Source: Comamonas jiangduensis
GTDB taxonomy: Bacteria; Pseudomonadota; Gammaproteobacteria; Burkholderiales; Burkholderiaceae_C
Assembly (NCBI RefSeq): GCF_902829245.1
Contig: NZ_CADEPJ010000156.1
Location: forward strand, 1 to 35,033
Length of the DNA: 35,033 nucleotides
Direction of reading: 5' to 3'
Part shown: positions 1 to 7,413 of the stretch, piece after piece
Numbering within the stretch: the stretch's first letter is position 1
Layout of the letters: every line of letters starts with the position of its first letter
Notes under the pieces: generated by a model
Seen by the model: the letters and a program-made list of their open reading frames with translations, nothing else
Databases searched by the model: none
Told to the model about the DNA's origin: nothing
Made by a program: the position numbers and the translations under genes

Positions 1-84
1 GGTCTGGAAAAGCTGGTGTTGGGCAGCGTGGCGCAGCGCGTGCTGCAAACCGCCCGTATGCCGGTGCTGGTGGTGCGCGACTAA
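1..84 (+). CDS. Universal stress protein, C-terminal end (5' partial)
   Basis: The first 27 codons are open from the window edge and end at TAA. The residues GLEKLVLGSVAQRVLQ followed by MPVLVVR match the end of the UspA fold: the glycine-rich ATP-binding turn (G-9x-GS pattern) and the last beta strand of the core sheet. The start and most of the protein lie outside the window. A strong hairpin terminator follows 25 bases after the stop. A second, complete Usp gene is at 22347-22790. Confidence 0.85.
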   Translation, partial: GLEKLVLGSVAQRVLQTARMPVLVVRD

Positions 85-108
85 GCGACTGCCTAGGCTC
101 AAGCCCAA

Positions 109-135
109 AACGCTGCCTGCGAGCAGCGTTTTTTT
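109..135 (+). terminator. Intrinsic terminator after the stress protein gene
   Basis: The arms AACGCTGC (109-116) and GCAGCGTT (123-130) pair perfectly around a six-base loop and are followed by a run of T to 135. It ends the plus-strand stress protein transcript. Because A bases precede the 5' arm, it could also work for minus-strand transcripts leaving bioN, whose stop is at 167. Confidence 0.9.
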
Positions 136-166
136 ATGGGCGTTGGACGGTGGCTGTGGGCTTGGC

Positions 167-760
167 TTACTGGCCCAGCCGGGCAAACAAGGCGTCGGCC
201 ACGCGTTGGGCGGTTTGCAGCATTTGAATGGTCAACGGCGCGAGCAGGCGAAAGCCTCCCGCTTTACCGGTACGCAGGCGGTAGGCGTCGTCCAGGCGCT
301 TCCACTGCACAAAAAAGTGTTCGATAAAGCGCATCATCAACGCCAACTGCAGCGCAACCCGCTGGGCCGGAAAACCCAGTTTGGCCAGTGGCGCAAGCAG
401 GGCTTCGAGTAGTTGCAGGATGTGGGTGGGGTGCGTGGTCACGGTCAGGGCAACGCCCAGTGTGGAAGCGCAGGCCAGGCGCAGCGCACTGGTGGCGGCC
501 AGCGCGTAGTTGCCCATGTAGGCATGAAAGGCCGCAATCAGGGCGGCTGCTATCAGCACCGAAACCATCAGGCGGCGCGCTACACGGGTGGCTTTGCCCA
601 GGCTGAACCACAGCACAGCACAGGCTACGCTGCAAATACCCATGACCAGGGGCGACTGCACCAGAAACAGCAAGGTGCTGAGCACGGCCATCAGCACCAG
701 CTTGAGCGCAGGGCTTAAGCGGTGCAGCCAGGTAGGGTGTTCGCTGTAGAGGCTACCCAT
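167..760 (-). CDS. bioN: BioN-like transmembrane (EcfT) subunit of a biotin ECF transporter
   Basis: The product of about 197 residues is a membrane protein of the EcfT/CbiQ family, the coupling subunit between an ATPase and a vitamin-binding S component. Hydrophobic segments follow one another from residue 20 to about 110, then a polar cytoplasmic region carries DAYRLRTG and ALFARLG, resembling the two A-x-x-x-R-G coupling motifs. I chose the ATG at 760 because ATGGGTAG overlaps the bioM stop by 8 bases, which indicates translational coupling; an ORF extension to 853 would lie inside bioM. The length fits BioN (about 200 residues). No bioY is in the window, so biotin as substrate is inferred from family resemblance. 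Confidence 0.8.
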   Translation of the reverse strand: MGSLYSEHPTWLHRLSPALKLVLMAVLSTLLFLVQSPLVMGICSVACAVLWFSLGKATRVARRLMVSVLIAAALIAAFHAYMGNYALAATSALRLACASTLGVALTVTTHPTHILQLLEALLAPLAKLGFPAQRVALQLALMMRFIEHFFVQWKRLDDAYRLRTGKAGGFRLLAPLTIQMLQTAQRVADALFARLGQ

Positions 761-1508
761 GGTGCGTGGGGGGCTGAGGGTGCAAAGCGGCGATGCGCTG
801 GCGCACATGGGCTTCGTAGGCCGCGCAGACCTGTGCACCGGGCCCATCGGCACGCACGTGGCCGCCCTCCATCCAGATCACGCGGGGGAAATGGCGCACA
901 TGATCGAGCAAGTGGGTGGAGACAATCCCCTGCTGCGTGGTTTGCGCAATGTCGTGTGCCAACTGGGCTTGGCTGGGTAAATCAAGGCTGGCATAAGGCT
1001 CATCCAGCAGCAAGCTGCGCGGGCCCGCCAGCAGCAGCGCCAGCCAGCACACATGCTGGCGCTGGCCTTGGCTGAGGCTGGTGACGGCACGTTCGGCCCA
1101 GTCTTGCAAGCCACGTGCGTGCAGAAATTGCCGGGCTTGGGCTTGGGCGGCTTTCTTATTCAAACCCTGGGGCTGCAGGCCCAAAGCCAGCTCTTCCACC
1201 ACGGTGGGGAAAATGATCTGGTCATCCGGGTTTTGAAACATCATGCCCACCCAGCGCGCGCGCTGGCTGCCGGCGGCGTGCAGGTTCTGCCCCTGGCTGA
1301 GCACCTGGCCCTGGTCGGGTGCCTCCAAACCACACAGCAGGCGCAGCAAGCTGGTTTTGCCGGCACCGTTGTCGCCAATCAAGCCTATGCGGGGTTCGTG
1401 CAACTGCAGGCTCAAGCCTTGAAAGACTTGGGTGCGGCCACGTTGCAGGTGGACATGTTGCAGCTCCAGCGCGGGAGCAGAGGGCATAGAGGCGGTGGGG
1501 GCGTTCAT
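753..1508 (-). CDS. bioM: BioM-like ATP-binding subunit of an ECF transporter
   Basis: This 251-residue ABC ATPase would power vitamin uptake together with BioN. Visible motifs are the Walker A loop GDNGAGKTS near residue 45, the Q-loop region MMFQNPDDQ, a signature LSQGQ, Walker B SLLLDEPYASLD and the switch histidine in STHLLDH. The Q-loop sequence FQNPDDQ is typical of ECF ATPases (CbiO, EcfA, BioM). The ATG at 1508 lacks a clear ribosome binding site; another ATG seven codons in is possible. It is the first gene of a two-gene minus-strand unit with bioN. A general EcfA role cannot be excluded because the substrate-binding component is not adjacent. Confidence 0.83.
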   Translation of the reverse strand: MNAPTASMPSAPALELQHVHLQRGRTQVFQGLSLQLHEPRIGLIGDNGAGKTSLLRLLCGLEAPDQGQVLSQGQNLHAAGSQRARWVGMMFQNPDDQIIFPTVVEELALGLQPQGLNKKAAQAQARQFLHARGLQDWAERAVTSLSQGQRQHVCWLALLLAGPRSLLLDEPYASLDLPSQAQLAHDIAQTTQQGIVSTHLLDHVRHFPRVIWMEGGHVRADGPGAQVCAAYEAHVRQRIAALHPQPPTHHG

Positions 1509-1664
1509 TCAAAGACAGGCAAGGCGGCGCAAAGCAGCTGGCATTGTGCCTGATGGGGTGCGGGCAGACAGCGGTTGTCGGCGTGTGCCCACGCATGCAA
1601 ATGGGTTGGCCAGTTTCATAATGGCAAGGTCACTAACCCCGTCGCTACCTAAGGAGTGCATGTT

Positions 1665-2216
1665 ATGAGCCAAACCCAAATTGCTATTGTGGTGGGCAGT
1701 CTGCGCAAAGACTCGTTCAACCGCCAGTTGGCGCATGCCATCATGAAGCTGGCCCCAGCGGGCGTGCATTTCAAAGAAGTCGCGATTGGTGACTTGCCGC
1801 TGTACAACCAGGATGCCGACGGCAATGAGGTAGCGCAGGTCAAGCAGTTTCGTGATGCGCTGCGCAGTGTGGATGGTGTGCTGTTCGTCACGCCCGAGTA
1901 CAACCGCTCGGTTCCAGGGGTGCTGAAAAATGCCTTGGACCAAGGCTCGCGCCCCTACGGCCACAGTGTGTGGGATGGCAAACCGGCGGCGGTGGTAGGC
2001 ATGTCACCTGGCGCTATTGGCACGGCGTTGGCGCAGCAGCATCTGCGCAATATCTTGGCCCTACCTGAACATGCCCACGCTGGGGCAGCCGAGATGTTCT
2101 TGCAGTACCAGGACGGCTTTTTCACGGCCGATGGCGCGGTGGCTGAGCGCAGCCATGCCTTCATCCAGAAGTTTGTGCAGCAGGTGGTGGACTGGGTGCA
2201 TCAGCACAAGAAGTAA
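1665..2216 (+). CDS. NADPH-dependent FMN reductase / NAD(P)H quinone reductase family protein
   Basis: The 183-residue protein has the flavodoxin-like fold of the ChrR/YieF/azoreductase family, which passes electrons from NAD(P)H through bound FMN to quinones, chromate or azo dyes. The evidence is the phosphate-binding start IVVGSLRKDSFNRQLA, the flavin loop TPEYNRSVPGVLKNALD near residue 75 and SPGAIGTALAQQHLRNIL near 110. I chose the ATG at 1665 because AAGGAG at 1651-1656 sits eight bases upstream; a GTG at 1656 would overlap that site. It is monocistronic, with a strong hairpin downstream. The physiological substrate cannot be told. Confidence 0.88.
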   Translation: MSQTQIAIVVGSLRKDSFNRQLAHAIMKLAPAGVHFKEVAIGDLPLYNQDADGNEVAQVKQFRDALRSVDGVLFVTPEYNRSVPGVLKNALDQGSRPYGHSVWDGKPAAVVGMSPGAIGTALAQQHLRNILALPEHAHAGAAEMFLQYQDGFFTADGAVAERSHAFIQKFVQQVVDWVHQHKK

Positions 2217-2258
2217 ATGCACGCGCAGCCGTGCTTTGCGGCGCCTTGTGAGTGCTTC

Positions 2259-2347
2259 AAAGAGCTGCCAGCGCATGGTATGGATGGGTTTGCATATGTT
2301 TTCTATGCGAAACACAGTAAATACCAGCGCTGGCAGCTCTTTTTTTA
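2259..2347. repeat. Long structured hairpin, copy A of the AGCTGC repeat family, acting as a two-way terminator
   Basis: Arms AGAGCTGCCAGCGC (2261-2274) and GCGCTGGCAGCTCT (2327-2340) are perfectly complementary. The stem continues past one bulged A with TGGTAT against ATACCA, and the loop folds into a second stem (GTTT-GCATA against TATGCGAAAC with one bulge). A T run follows at 2341-2347 and A bases precede the 5' arm. It lies between convergent genes, so termination of both is likely. The AGCTGC core is shared with 12986-13066 and 15941-16032. Confidence 0.8.
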
Positions 2348-2403
2348 TTTAGTAGGGAATTTATTTGGTACCGAATGCGCAGCGAGCAGTTGTGCGCAGG
2401 TCA

Positions 2404-2775
2404 TTACAGCCCCTTGGCTTGGTCGATTGCTTGGACAATCGCTTTGCCCGTGGTTTGCACACCGGGTTTGTCAAAGCCTGAGCCGGGTGTCACCGCAGGG
2501 TGGCCCAGCAGGTATTGGCGTGTTTCTTGCGCCTGCGCTTGCTGGCTACGCACCGCTGACGCTTGGGCCGCTGGGGGCATGGGCGTGGGGCGCGTGTTGT
2601 TCAGGTAGTTTTGGTAGGCGTTGGCTTGCATGCGTTCGGCGCTCTCGCCACGTTGCTTTTGCATCCAGTAGCCGCCCACGATCAGCGCGGCCACCAACAC
2701 CAGTACGGTAAATATCAAACCTGTGACCAAGCTGGAGTCAGTGCTTTTCGCGGGGAGGGGTGTGCGTGCTGCCAT
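2404..2775 (-). CDS. Hypothetical membrane-anchored protein with one transmembrane helix
   Basis: I do not recognise a family. The 123-residue product has a short polar N-terminus, one strong membrane helix (LVTGLIFTVLVLVAALIVGG, about residues 17-36) and a polar C-terminal part rich in Q, A and P (about 80 residues) that would lie in the periplasm. A coiled-coil or low-complexity role is possible. The ATG at 2775 is chosen because a -10 box (TACAAT, minus strand, at 2816-2811) lies 36 bases upstream, which excludes the longer reading frame to 2952. It converges with the flavin reductase gene and shares its terminator hairpin. Confidence 0.65.
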   Translation of the reverse strand: MAARTPLPAKSTDSSLVTGLIFTVLVLVAALIVGGYWMQKQRGESAERMQANAYQNYLNNTRPTPMPPAAQASAVRSQQAQAQETRQYLLGHPAVTPGSGFDKPGVQTTGKAIVQAIDQAKGL

Positions 2776-2810
2776 GGTGTGTGCTGTCCCAAGCGGTGGT
2801 GTTAGGTTCA

Positions 2811-2816
2811 ATTGTA
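2811..2816 (-). promoter_or_regulatory. Putative -10 element (TACAAT) for the 2404-2775 gene
   Basis: On the minus strand TACAAT lies 36 bases before the chosen ATG. The same hexamer occurs at a similar distance upstream of the cytochrome gene (13509), the receiver-domain gene (9951) and zapB (32732). A matching -35 box is not obvious here. Confidence 0.45.
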
Positions 2817-3151
2817 GGTCGGGGAAACACTGAGTAACGATTTGTCGCAGCTTGGGGCAGGGGCTCTTCGCGCAACGCGCGCCAGCCGTCGTTTTTCGGT
2901 ATGTGCGTACAAACACGTAGAAGCCGCTGTGGCGGGGTGGCTGTGTTTTCAATCCTTGTTTTTCAATATTTTTTTAGATTTTTTCCAGGGATTTGCCCCC
3001 GGTTTGGGGTGGATCAAATTTTTACAATGTGCATCAGACTTTCAAATACCAAGCGCTTTGTCGTTACAAGCGCCTTCTGTAGAAAAAGAACTATGGAAGG
3101 TGAGTGGGCGGCGCAAGCGTGCAATCGCTGGACAAAACGAGGGACATTTCC
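2817..3151. other. Divergent intergenic region between a membrane protein gene and dctP
   Basis: This stretch of 335 bases carries no coding sequence I can support. The part 2945-3090 is richer in A+T than its surroundings. On the plus strand TACAAT at 3023-3028 is a possible -10 box for dctP, giving a leader of about 115 bases. No recognisable riboswitch or operator was seen. Confidence 0.4.
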
Positions 3152-4132
3152 ATGGTCATGATTCGCCGTACTTTTATCGCCGCTTGTGCCTCTGCTGCTG
3201 TGGCGCTAACTGCGGGCACCGCAGCGGCTGCACCCAAAGAGGTGAAGCTGGGTTACGCACTGGCAGTGAACTCGCACTACGGCGCTGCCGCCAAGGCATG
3301 GGCGGATTCCGCAGAAAAGCCACGGGCGGCGCATTCACCGTCAAGCACTTCCTCCAGCGCCCTGGGCGGTGAGCGCGAGCTGATCGAAGGCTTGCAACTG
3401 GGTACGGTGGAGGCGGCCATCGTCTCCACCGGCGCGCTGAGCAACTTTGTCAGCGATGTGGGTGTGGTGGATATTCCTTCCTGTTCTCAGACCAAGCACG
3501 CCCGCGCAGTGCTGGATGGCAAGTTTGGTCAAGACCTGCTGGCCAAGTTCAAGCAACGCGGCCTGATCGCACTGGCCTGGGGTGAGCAAGGTTTCCGTCA
3601 CTTGACCAACAACAAGCTGGCGGTCAAGAGCGTGGCTGACCTGAAGGGTCTGAAGATTCGTGTGACAGAAAACCCTGTGCACATCACCGCCTTCCGCACC
3701 CTGGGTGCCGCACCTACGCCCATGTCTTGGCCCGAAGTGATCAGCGCCTTGCAGCAAGGCACGATCGATGGTCAGGAAAATCCCATTTCGGTGCTGACTT
3801 CCTCCAAGCTGTGGGAAGTGCAAAAGCACCTGACACTGACTTCGCACGTGTATGCACCGGTGGTGTTGGTGGTGTCGCCCACTTTCTGGGGTGGCTTGAC
3901 TGATGCGCAAAAGGCGGCCTTTACCGAAGGTGCCAAGGCGGGTGCACAGGCTTCTCGCGCCTTTGTGGATGATGTGGAAGCCAAGGGCGTAGAGCTGGCC
4001 AAGAGCCACGGCATGCAAGTGGTCGAAAAAGTGGATGCGGCAGCCTTTCGCACTGCCTTGGAGCCTGCTTACAAGCAGTACGCCAAGAAGTTCGGTCAGC
4101 CAACGCTGGACGCTATTGCCAACGTGAAGTAA
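3152..4132 (+). CDS. TRAP transporter substrate-binding protein, DctP family (two compensating frameshifts)
   Basis: A periplasmic solute receptor of 326 residues with a signal peptide ending at GTAAAA. Family hallmarks are SALGGERELIEGLQLGTV near residue 70, the ligand-binding arginine in LKGLKIRVTENP near 175 and WPEVISALQQGTIDGQENP near 200. GAGGG at 3139-3143 supports the ATG at 3152. Between about 3320 and 3350 the frame is wrong: the +1-shifted frame reads ATGGAFTVKHF, the expected sequence before the SSALGG motif, so bases are missing at both ends of this 30-base segment. No dctQ or dctM permease gene follows, which is unusual; an AT-rich junction begins 160 bases downstream. Organic acids are typical ligands, but the actual ligand is unknown. 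Confidence 0.88.
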   Translation: MVMIRRTFIAACASAAVALTAGTAAAAPKEVKLGYALAVNSHYGAAAKAWADSAEKPRAAHSPSSTSSSALGGERELIEGLQLGTVEAAIVSTGALSNFVSDVGVVDIPSCSQTKHARAVLDGKFGQDLLAKFKQRGLIALAWGEQGFRHLTNNKLAVKSVADLKGLKIRVTENPVHITAFRTLGAAPTPMSWPEVISALQQGTIDGQENPISVLTSSKLWEVQKHLTLTSHVYAPVVLVVSPTFWGGLTDAQKAAFTEGAKAGAQASRAFVDDVEAKGVELAKSHGMQVVEKVDAAAFRTALEPAYKQYAKKFGQPTLDAIANVK

Positions 4133-4171
4133 GGAAGCGCAGCTTCCGTTGTACCGCTGCGGTATTGCAAG

Positions 4172-4206
4172 GCCTGCGAGTGCTGATAGAGCCCCGCAGG
4201 CTTTTG
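4172..4206 (+). terminator. Probable intrinsic terminator after dctP
   Basis: GCCTGCG (4172-4178) pairs with CGCAGGC (4195-4201) around a 16-base loop, followed by TTTTG. The T run is short, so efficiency is uncertain. Confidence 0.6.
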
Positions 4207-4290
4207 CTGTTTGGCAGTGACGCAGCGCGATGTTGCGCATTGGTGCCTGCAAGCTGGTGTGCAACACATAGGCTAGCAGGCGGAGTGGAC

Positions 4291-4481
4291 TCTTGTTATA
4301 TTCTAGTTTGCTTTGATTATGTGATAGTATCAATTTTTTTATTTGCTTTTTTCGGTTTTTTTTTATTTTTTGTTATCTGTTTTTGTTTTTCGTTTATCTT
4401 TTTTTTTTTTTTTTTTCCAGCAGAAAGCGGGATTCCGGGTCAACCTCGGTTTCGTGGGGTCGGGGATGTGTTTAAGGGGCC
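4291..4481. other. AT-rich, T-homopolymer stretch joining dctP 3' flank to a broken livG (suspected assembly junction)
   Basis: From about 4291 to 4416 the plus strand is almost only T with scattered other bases, ending in 18 consecutive T (4399-4416). The next 65 bases (4417-4481) are neither livG nor recognisable coding sequence. The rest of the window is GC-rich and has nothing similar. The pattern resembles a low-quality read end or a contig join more than a promoter or terminator. No inverted repeats, target duplication or transposase fragment marks an insertion. Confidence 0.6.
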
Positions 4482-5096
4482 GCCATACTGGTCGCGCAAT
4501 TGGCGAATCAGGTTTTGCAGATCGATTTTTTCCTGCGGGTTCAAGCCGGCCGCAGGCTCATCGAGCATCAGCACCTTGGGGTCGGTGATCATGCAGCGCG
4601 CAATTTCCAGCCGGCGCTGGTGGCCATAGGCCAAGTTGCCCGCCTCGCGGTTGGCAAATTCGCGCAGTCCCATGTAGTCCAGCCAGTGCAGGCTGCGCTC
4701 AATGGCTTCGGCCTCTTGGCGGCGAAAGCTGGCGGTGTTGAACAAACCAGCCAGCACGTTGACGCGTGCTTTCTGGTGCTGCGCGACCAGCAGGTTCTCC
4801 AGCACCGTCATGCGCTTGAACAGGCGCACGTTCTGGAAGGTGCGCACCACGCCTTTGCGTGCCACGGCGTGGCTGCCCAGCCCGGCAATGCTTTCACCTT
4901 GCAGCACGACGCTGCCGTTGGTGGGGGTGTAAAAACCGCTGATGCAGTTAAACACGGTGGTTTTGCCGGCCCCGTTGGGACCGATGATGGCAAGAATTTG
5001 CTTCTCGCCCAATTCAAGGTTGACGCCATCGACCGCGAGCAAACCGCCAAAGCGCATGCTCAGGTCTTTCACGTCCAACAAATGGCTGCTATGCAT
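4482..5096 (-). pseudogene. livG: LivG-type branched-chain amino acid ABC transporter ATPase, 3' end missing
   Basis: The first 205 or so residues are a clear LivG ATPase: Walker A GPNGAGKTT near residue 40, VVRTFQNVRLFKRMTVLENL, signature region LAYGHQRRLEIAR, Walker B KVLMLDEPAAGLNP. Homology stops after IRQLRDQYG, just before the switch-histidine segment normally reading close to LLIEHDM; the frame then runs through unrelated sequence to a chance stop at 4440. About 45 residues and the usual following gene livF are absent. The start ATG at 5096 has GAAGAAG about 11 bases upstream. As written the protein could not hydrolyse ATP normally. The break coincides with the abnormal stretch 4291-4481, so misassembly is more likely than natural decay. 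Confidence 0.85.
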
Positions 5097-5135
5097 GCTG
5101 GAATATCTTCTTCAATGTGATCGGTGAACGGCGGC

Positions 5136-6379
5136 TTAAGCGGCTCGCTTTTGCGGCACTGCCACATGGGAGCGGGTGACCGGGAACAGGCCCTGAGGGC
5201 GCCAGACCATCATCAAAATCATGACCAAACCGAAAATCAGCATGCGGTATTCAGAAAACTCGCGTGCCAGCTCTGGCAGTACCGTGATCAAAATAGCCGC
5301 CACGATAACGCCCAGTTGAGAGCCCATGCCCCCGAGCACCACAATCGCCAAGATCAAGGCCGACTCAATGAAGGTGAAGGACTCGGGGTTCACAATGCCT
5401 TGGCGGGCCGCAAAAAATGCGCCACCAAAGCCGGCAAACATGGCACCCAAGGTGAAGGCGGAGAGCTTGATGTGCATGGGGTTCAGCCCCAGTGAGCGGC
5501 AAGCGATCTCGTCCTCACGCAGCGCCTCCCACGCGCGGCCAATCGGCATGCGGATCAAACGGTTGGAAATCCACAGGGTGACCACGGCCAGCATCAAAGC
5601 CATCAGGTACAAGAAGATGACCATGTGTACGGAGCTGAACTCCAGGCCCATGAGCTGGTGGAAGGTGGTGCCACCTTCTACGCTGGGGTTGCGGGTCATC
5701 TCCATGCCCAGCACCGTGGGTTTAGGGATGCCGGAGATGCCATCCGGGCCGCCGGTCCAGTCATTCAGGTTAATCAGCAGCAGGCGAATGATTTCGCCAA
5801 AGCCCAGCGTCACGATGGCGAGGTAGTCGCCGCGCAAACGCAGCACGGGAAAGCCCAGCACAAAGCCAAACAATGCCGCTGCAGCACCTGCCAAGGGCAA
5901 TGCCTCCCAGAAAGACCAGCCAGCCCAGTGGAACAGTAAGGCGTAGGTATAGCGCCACGGCATAAAACCGACAAAGCCCAAGTCCAGCAGACCAGCAAAG
6001 CCCACCACGATGTTCAGGCCCAGGCCCAGCATGACGTAAATCATGGCGAGGGTGGCGATGTCGACGGCATTGCGGCCTGCAAAGAAGGGCCAAGATACGG
6101 CCATGAGCAAGGTGGCAAAAATCAACGCATTGCGCAGCTTGGGTGACAAGTCAGGCACGCGTGGCAGGCTAATGCCTTTGGTGACGCCTTTTAGGGCTGG
6201 TTTGAGCAGTTGCACGGCAAATACGATCAGCGATGCCCAAAGGACGTAGTGCCATTGGGGCTCTAGGCTCATTTGCCGCCCACACGCTGCAGTTGCAAGC
6301 CGAAGATGGGGGTGACGACCAAAGCAGTAATCACGGCCGCCATCAAAGCCGGGCCGAGGTTATGGAGAATGCGTTGCAT
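5136..6379 (-). CDS. livM: LivM branched-chain amino acid ABC transporter permease (frameshifted)
   Basis: The long part (5136-6272, 378 residues) is an unmistakable LivM permease: [42 protein letters not shown], the ATPase-contact loop [19 protein letters not shown] and RPQGLFP near the end. A 36-codon frame starting at the ATG of 6379 (sharing its A with the livH stop TGA) encodes [13 protein letters not shown]...QLQRVGGK, which matches the LivM N-terminus; it ends in a TGA overlapping the internal ATG. One more A in the AAA run at 6272-6274 would fuse them into about 415 residues, the family length. Near 5950-5969 MPWRYTY replaces the expected YAVGAYTY, explained by three missing single bases. 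Confidence 0.88.
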
Positions 6380-7305
6380 CAGACTTTCTCCACTTCTGGT
6401 TTGCCCAACAAGCCTGTGGGGCGGAACAGCAAAATCAGCACCAGCAGGCTGAAGGCCACGATGTCCTTGTATTCCGAAGAAATGTAGGCGGCGGCCAAGG
6501 TTTCGGCCACCCCCAAAATCACGCCGCCCAGCATGGCGCCGGGAATGCTGCCAATCCCGCCCAACACAGCTGCGGTAAAGGCTTTGATGCCCGCAATAAA
6601 GCCAATAAAGGGGTTGAGTTTGCCCACAGCCAGTGCAATCAGCACCCCACCGACGGCAGCCAGCATGGCGCCCAGAATGAAGGTGAAAGAGATCACGCGG
6701 TTGGTGTTAATGCCCAGCAGGCTGGCCATGTGCATATCTTGCGAACAGGCGCGTGAGGCGCGGCCCATGCGAGAGTGCTTGATGTAGATCGTGAGCAAGA
6801 TCATCAGCACAACGGCCACGGCGATGATCAAGATACGGGTGTAGGGCACAAAGACTTCAAAGCCACCCCCCATTTCAAACTGAAACGCGCCTGGCAGCAG
6901 CGAAGGCACGGCCATGTCACGCGCACCTTGGCCCAAGGCGACCCAGTTCTGCAAAAAGATAGACATACCGATTGCCGAGATCAAAGCCACCAAACGTGGG
7001 CTGTTGCGCACGGGTTTGTAGGCCACTTGTTCAACGGCAAAACCATAAATGCCGGTGATGATGACGGCCACGATCAGCATCAAACCAATCACCATCCAAA
7101 TCGGGACGGCCCCTTGAATACCGACGGCTGACAGTGTGACCAGACCGACATAGGCGCCAATCATGTAGATATCGCCGTGCGCAAAATTGATCATGCCGAT
7201 GATGCCGTAGACCATGGTATAGCCGATAGCGATCAAGGCGTAGATGGCCCCGAGGGAGAGGCCATTGAATAGCTGTTGTATCAGCTGAGGGAGAAATTCG
7301 TTCAT
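6379..7305 (-). CDS. livH: LivH branched-chain amino acid ABC transporter permease
   Basis: This intact 308-residue membrane protein is the second permease subunit of the leucine/isoleucine/valine importer. It starts with NEFLPQLIQQLFNGLSLGAI, has the conserved GYTMVYGIIGMINFAHGDIYMIGAY segment, about eight membrane helices, the cytoplasmic loop SRMGRASRACSQD that contacts the ATPase, and ends at LLFRPTGLLGKPEVEKV. Its stop overlaps the livM start (TGATG), so the two are translationally coupled. It is separated from livK by a hairpin at 7363-7398, which probably lowers expression of the permease relative to the binding protein. Confidence 0.94.
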   Translation of the reverse strand: MNEFLPQLIQQLFNGLSLGAIYALIAIGYTMVYGIIGMINFAHGDIYMIGAYVGLVTLSAVGIQGAVPIWMVIGLMLIVAVIITGIYGFAVEQVAYKPVRNSPRLVALISAIGMSIFLQNWVALGQGARDMAVPSLLPGAFQFEMGGGFEVFVPYTRILIIAVAVVLMILLTIYIKHSRMGRASRACSQDMHMASLLGINTNRVISFTFILGAMLAAVGGVLIALAVGKLNPFIGFIAGIKAFTAAVLGGIGSIPGAMLGGVILGVAETLAAAYISSEYKDIVAFSLLVLILLFRPTGLLGKPEVEKV

Positions 7306-7362
7306 GTGCGCGATGACCTAGCGAAATGAGAGAGCGCAGCACAAAGCAAGCTTTGAACTGAA

Positions 7363-7398
7363 AAGCCCACAGGCTTAAGCGTTAAGCGCTGTGGGCTT
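7363..7398 (-). terminator. Hairpin between livK and livH (partial terminator or mRNA stabiliser)
   Basis: AAGCCCACAG (7363-7372) and CTGTGGGCTT (7389-7398) form a 10-bp stem; on the minus strand the stem is followed by TT from the flanking A bases. It lies within the operon after the abundant periplasmic receptor gene, a classic place for partial termination or for a stem that protects the livK message. Confidence 0.7.
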
Positions 7399-7413
7399 GG
7401 GACATGCCGCGAC

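Noticed and set aside
2953-3151. Longer start for dctP at 3104 and small frames upstream
   Set aside because: The signal peptide begins at 3152 and GAGGG lies at the right distance; the longer version would add unrelated residues before the signal peptide.
3341-4333. Minus-strand frame of 330 codons across dctP and its 3' flank
   Set aside because: It mirrors dctP and has no ribosome site or family motif.
4291-4416. T-rich region as a strong promoter, UP element or poly(A)-like tail
   Set aside because: It borders a broken gene, contains no usable -35/-10 pair and has a composition unlike the rest; a junction artefact is simpler.
6269-6379. Separate 36-residue membrane peptide gene between livH and livM
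   Set aside because: Its sequence matches the missing N-terminus of LivM and one base would fuse it with livM.
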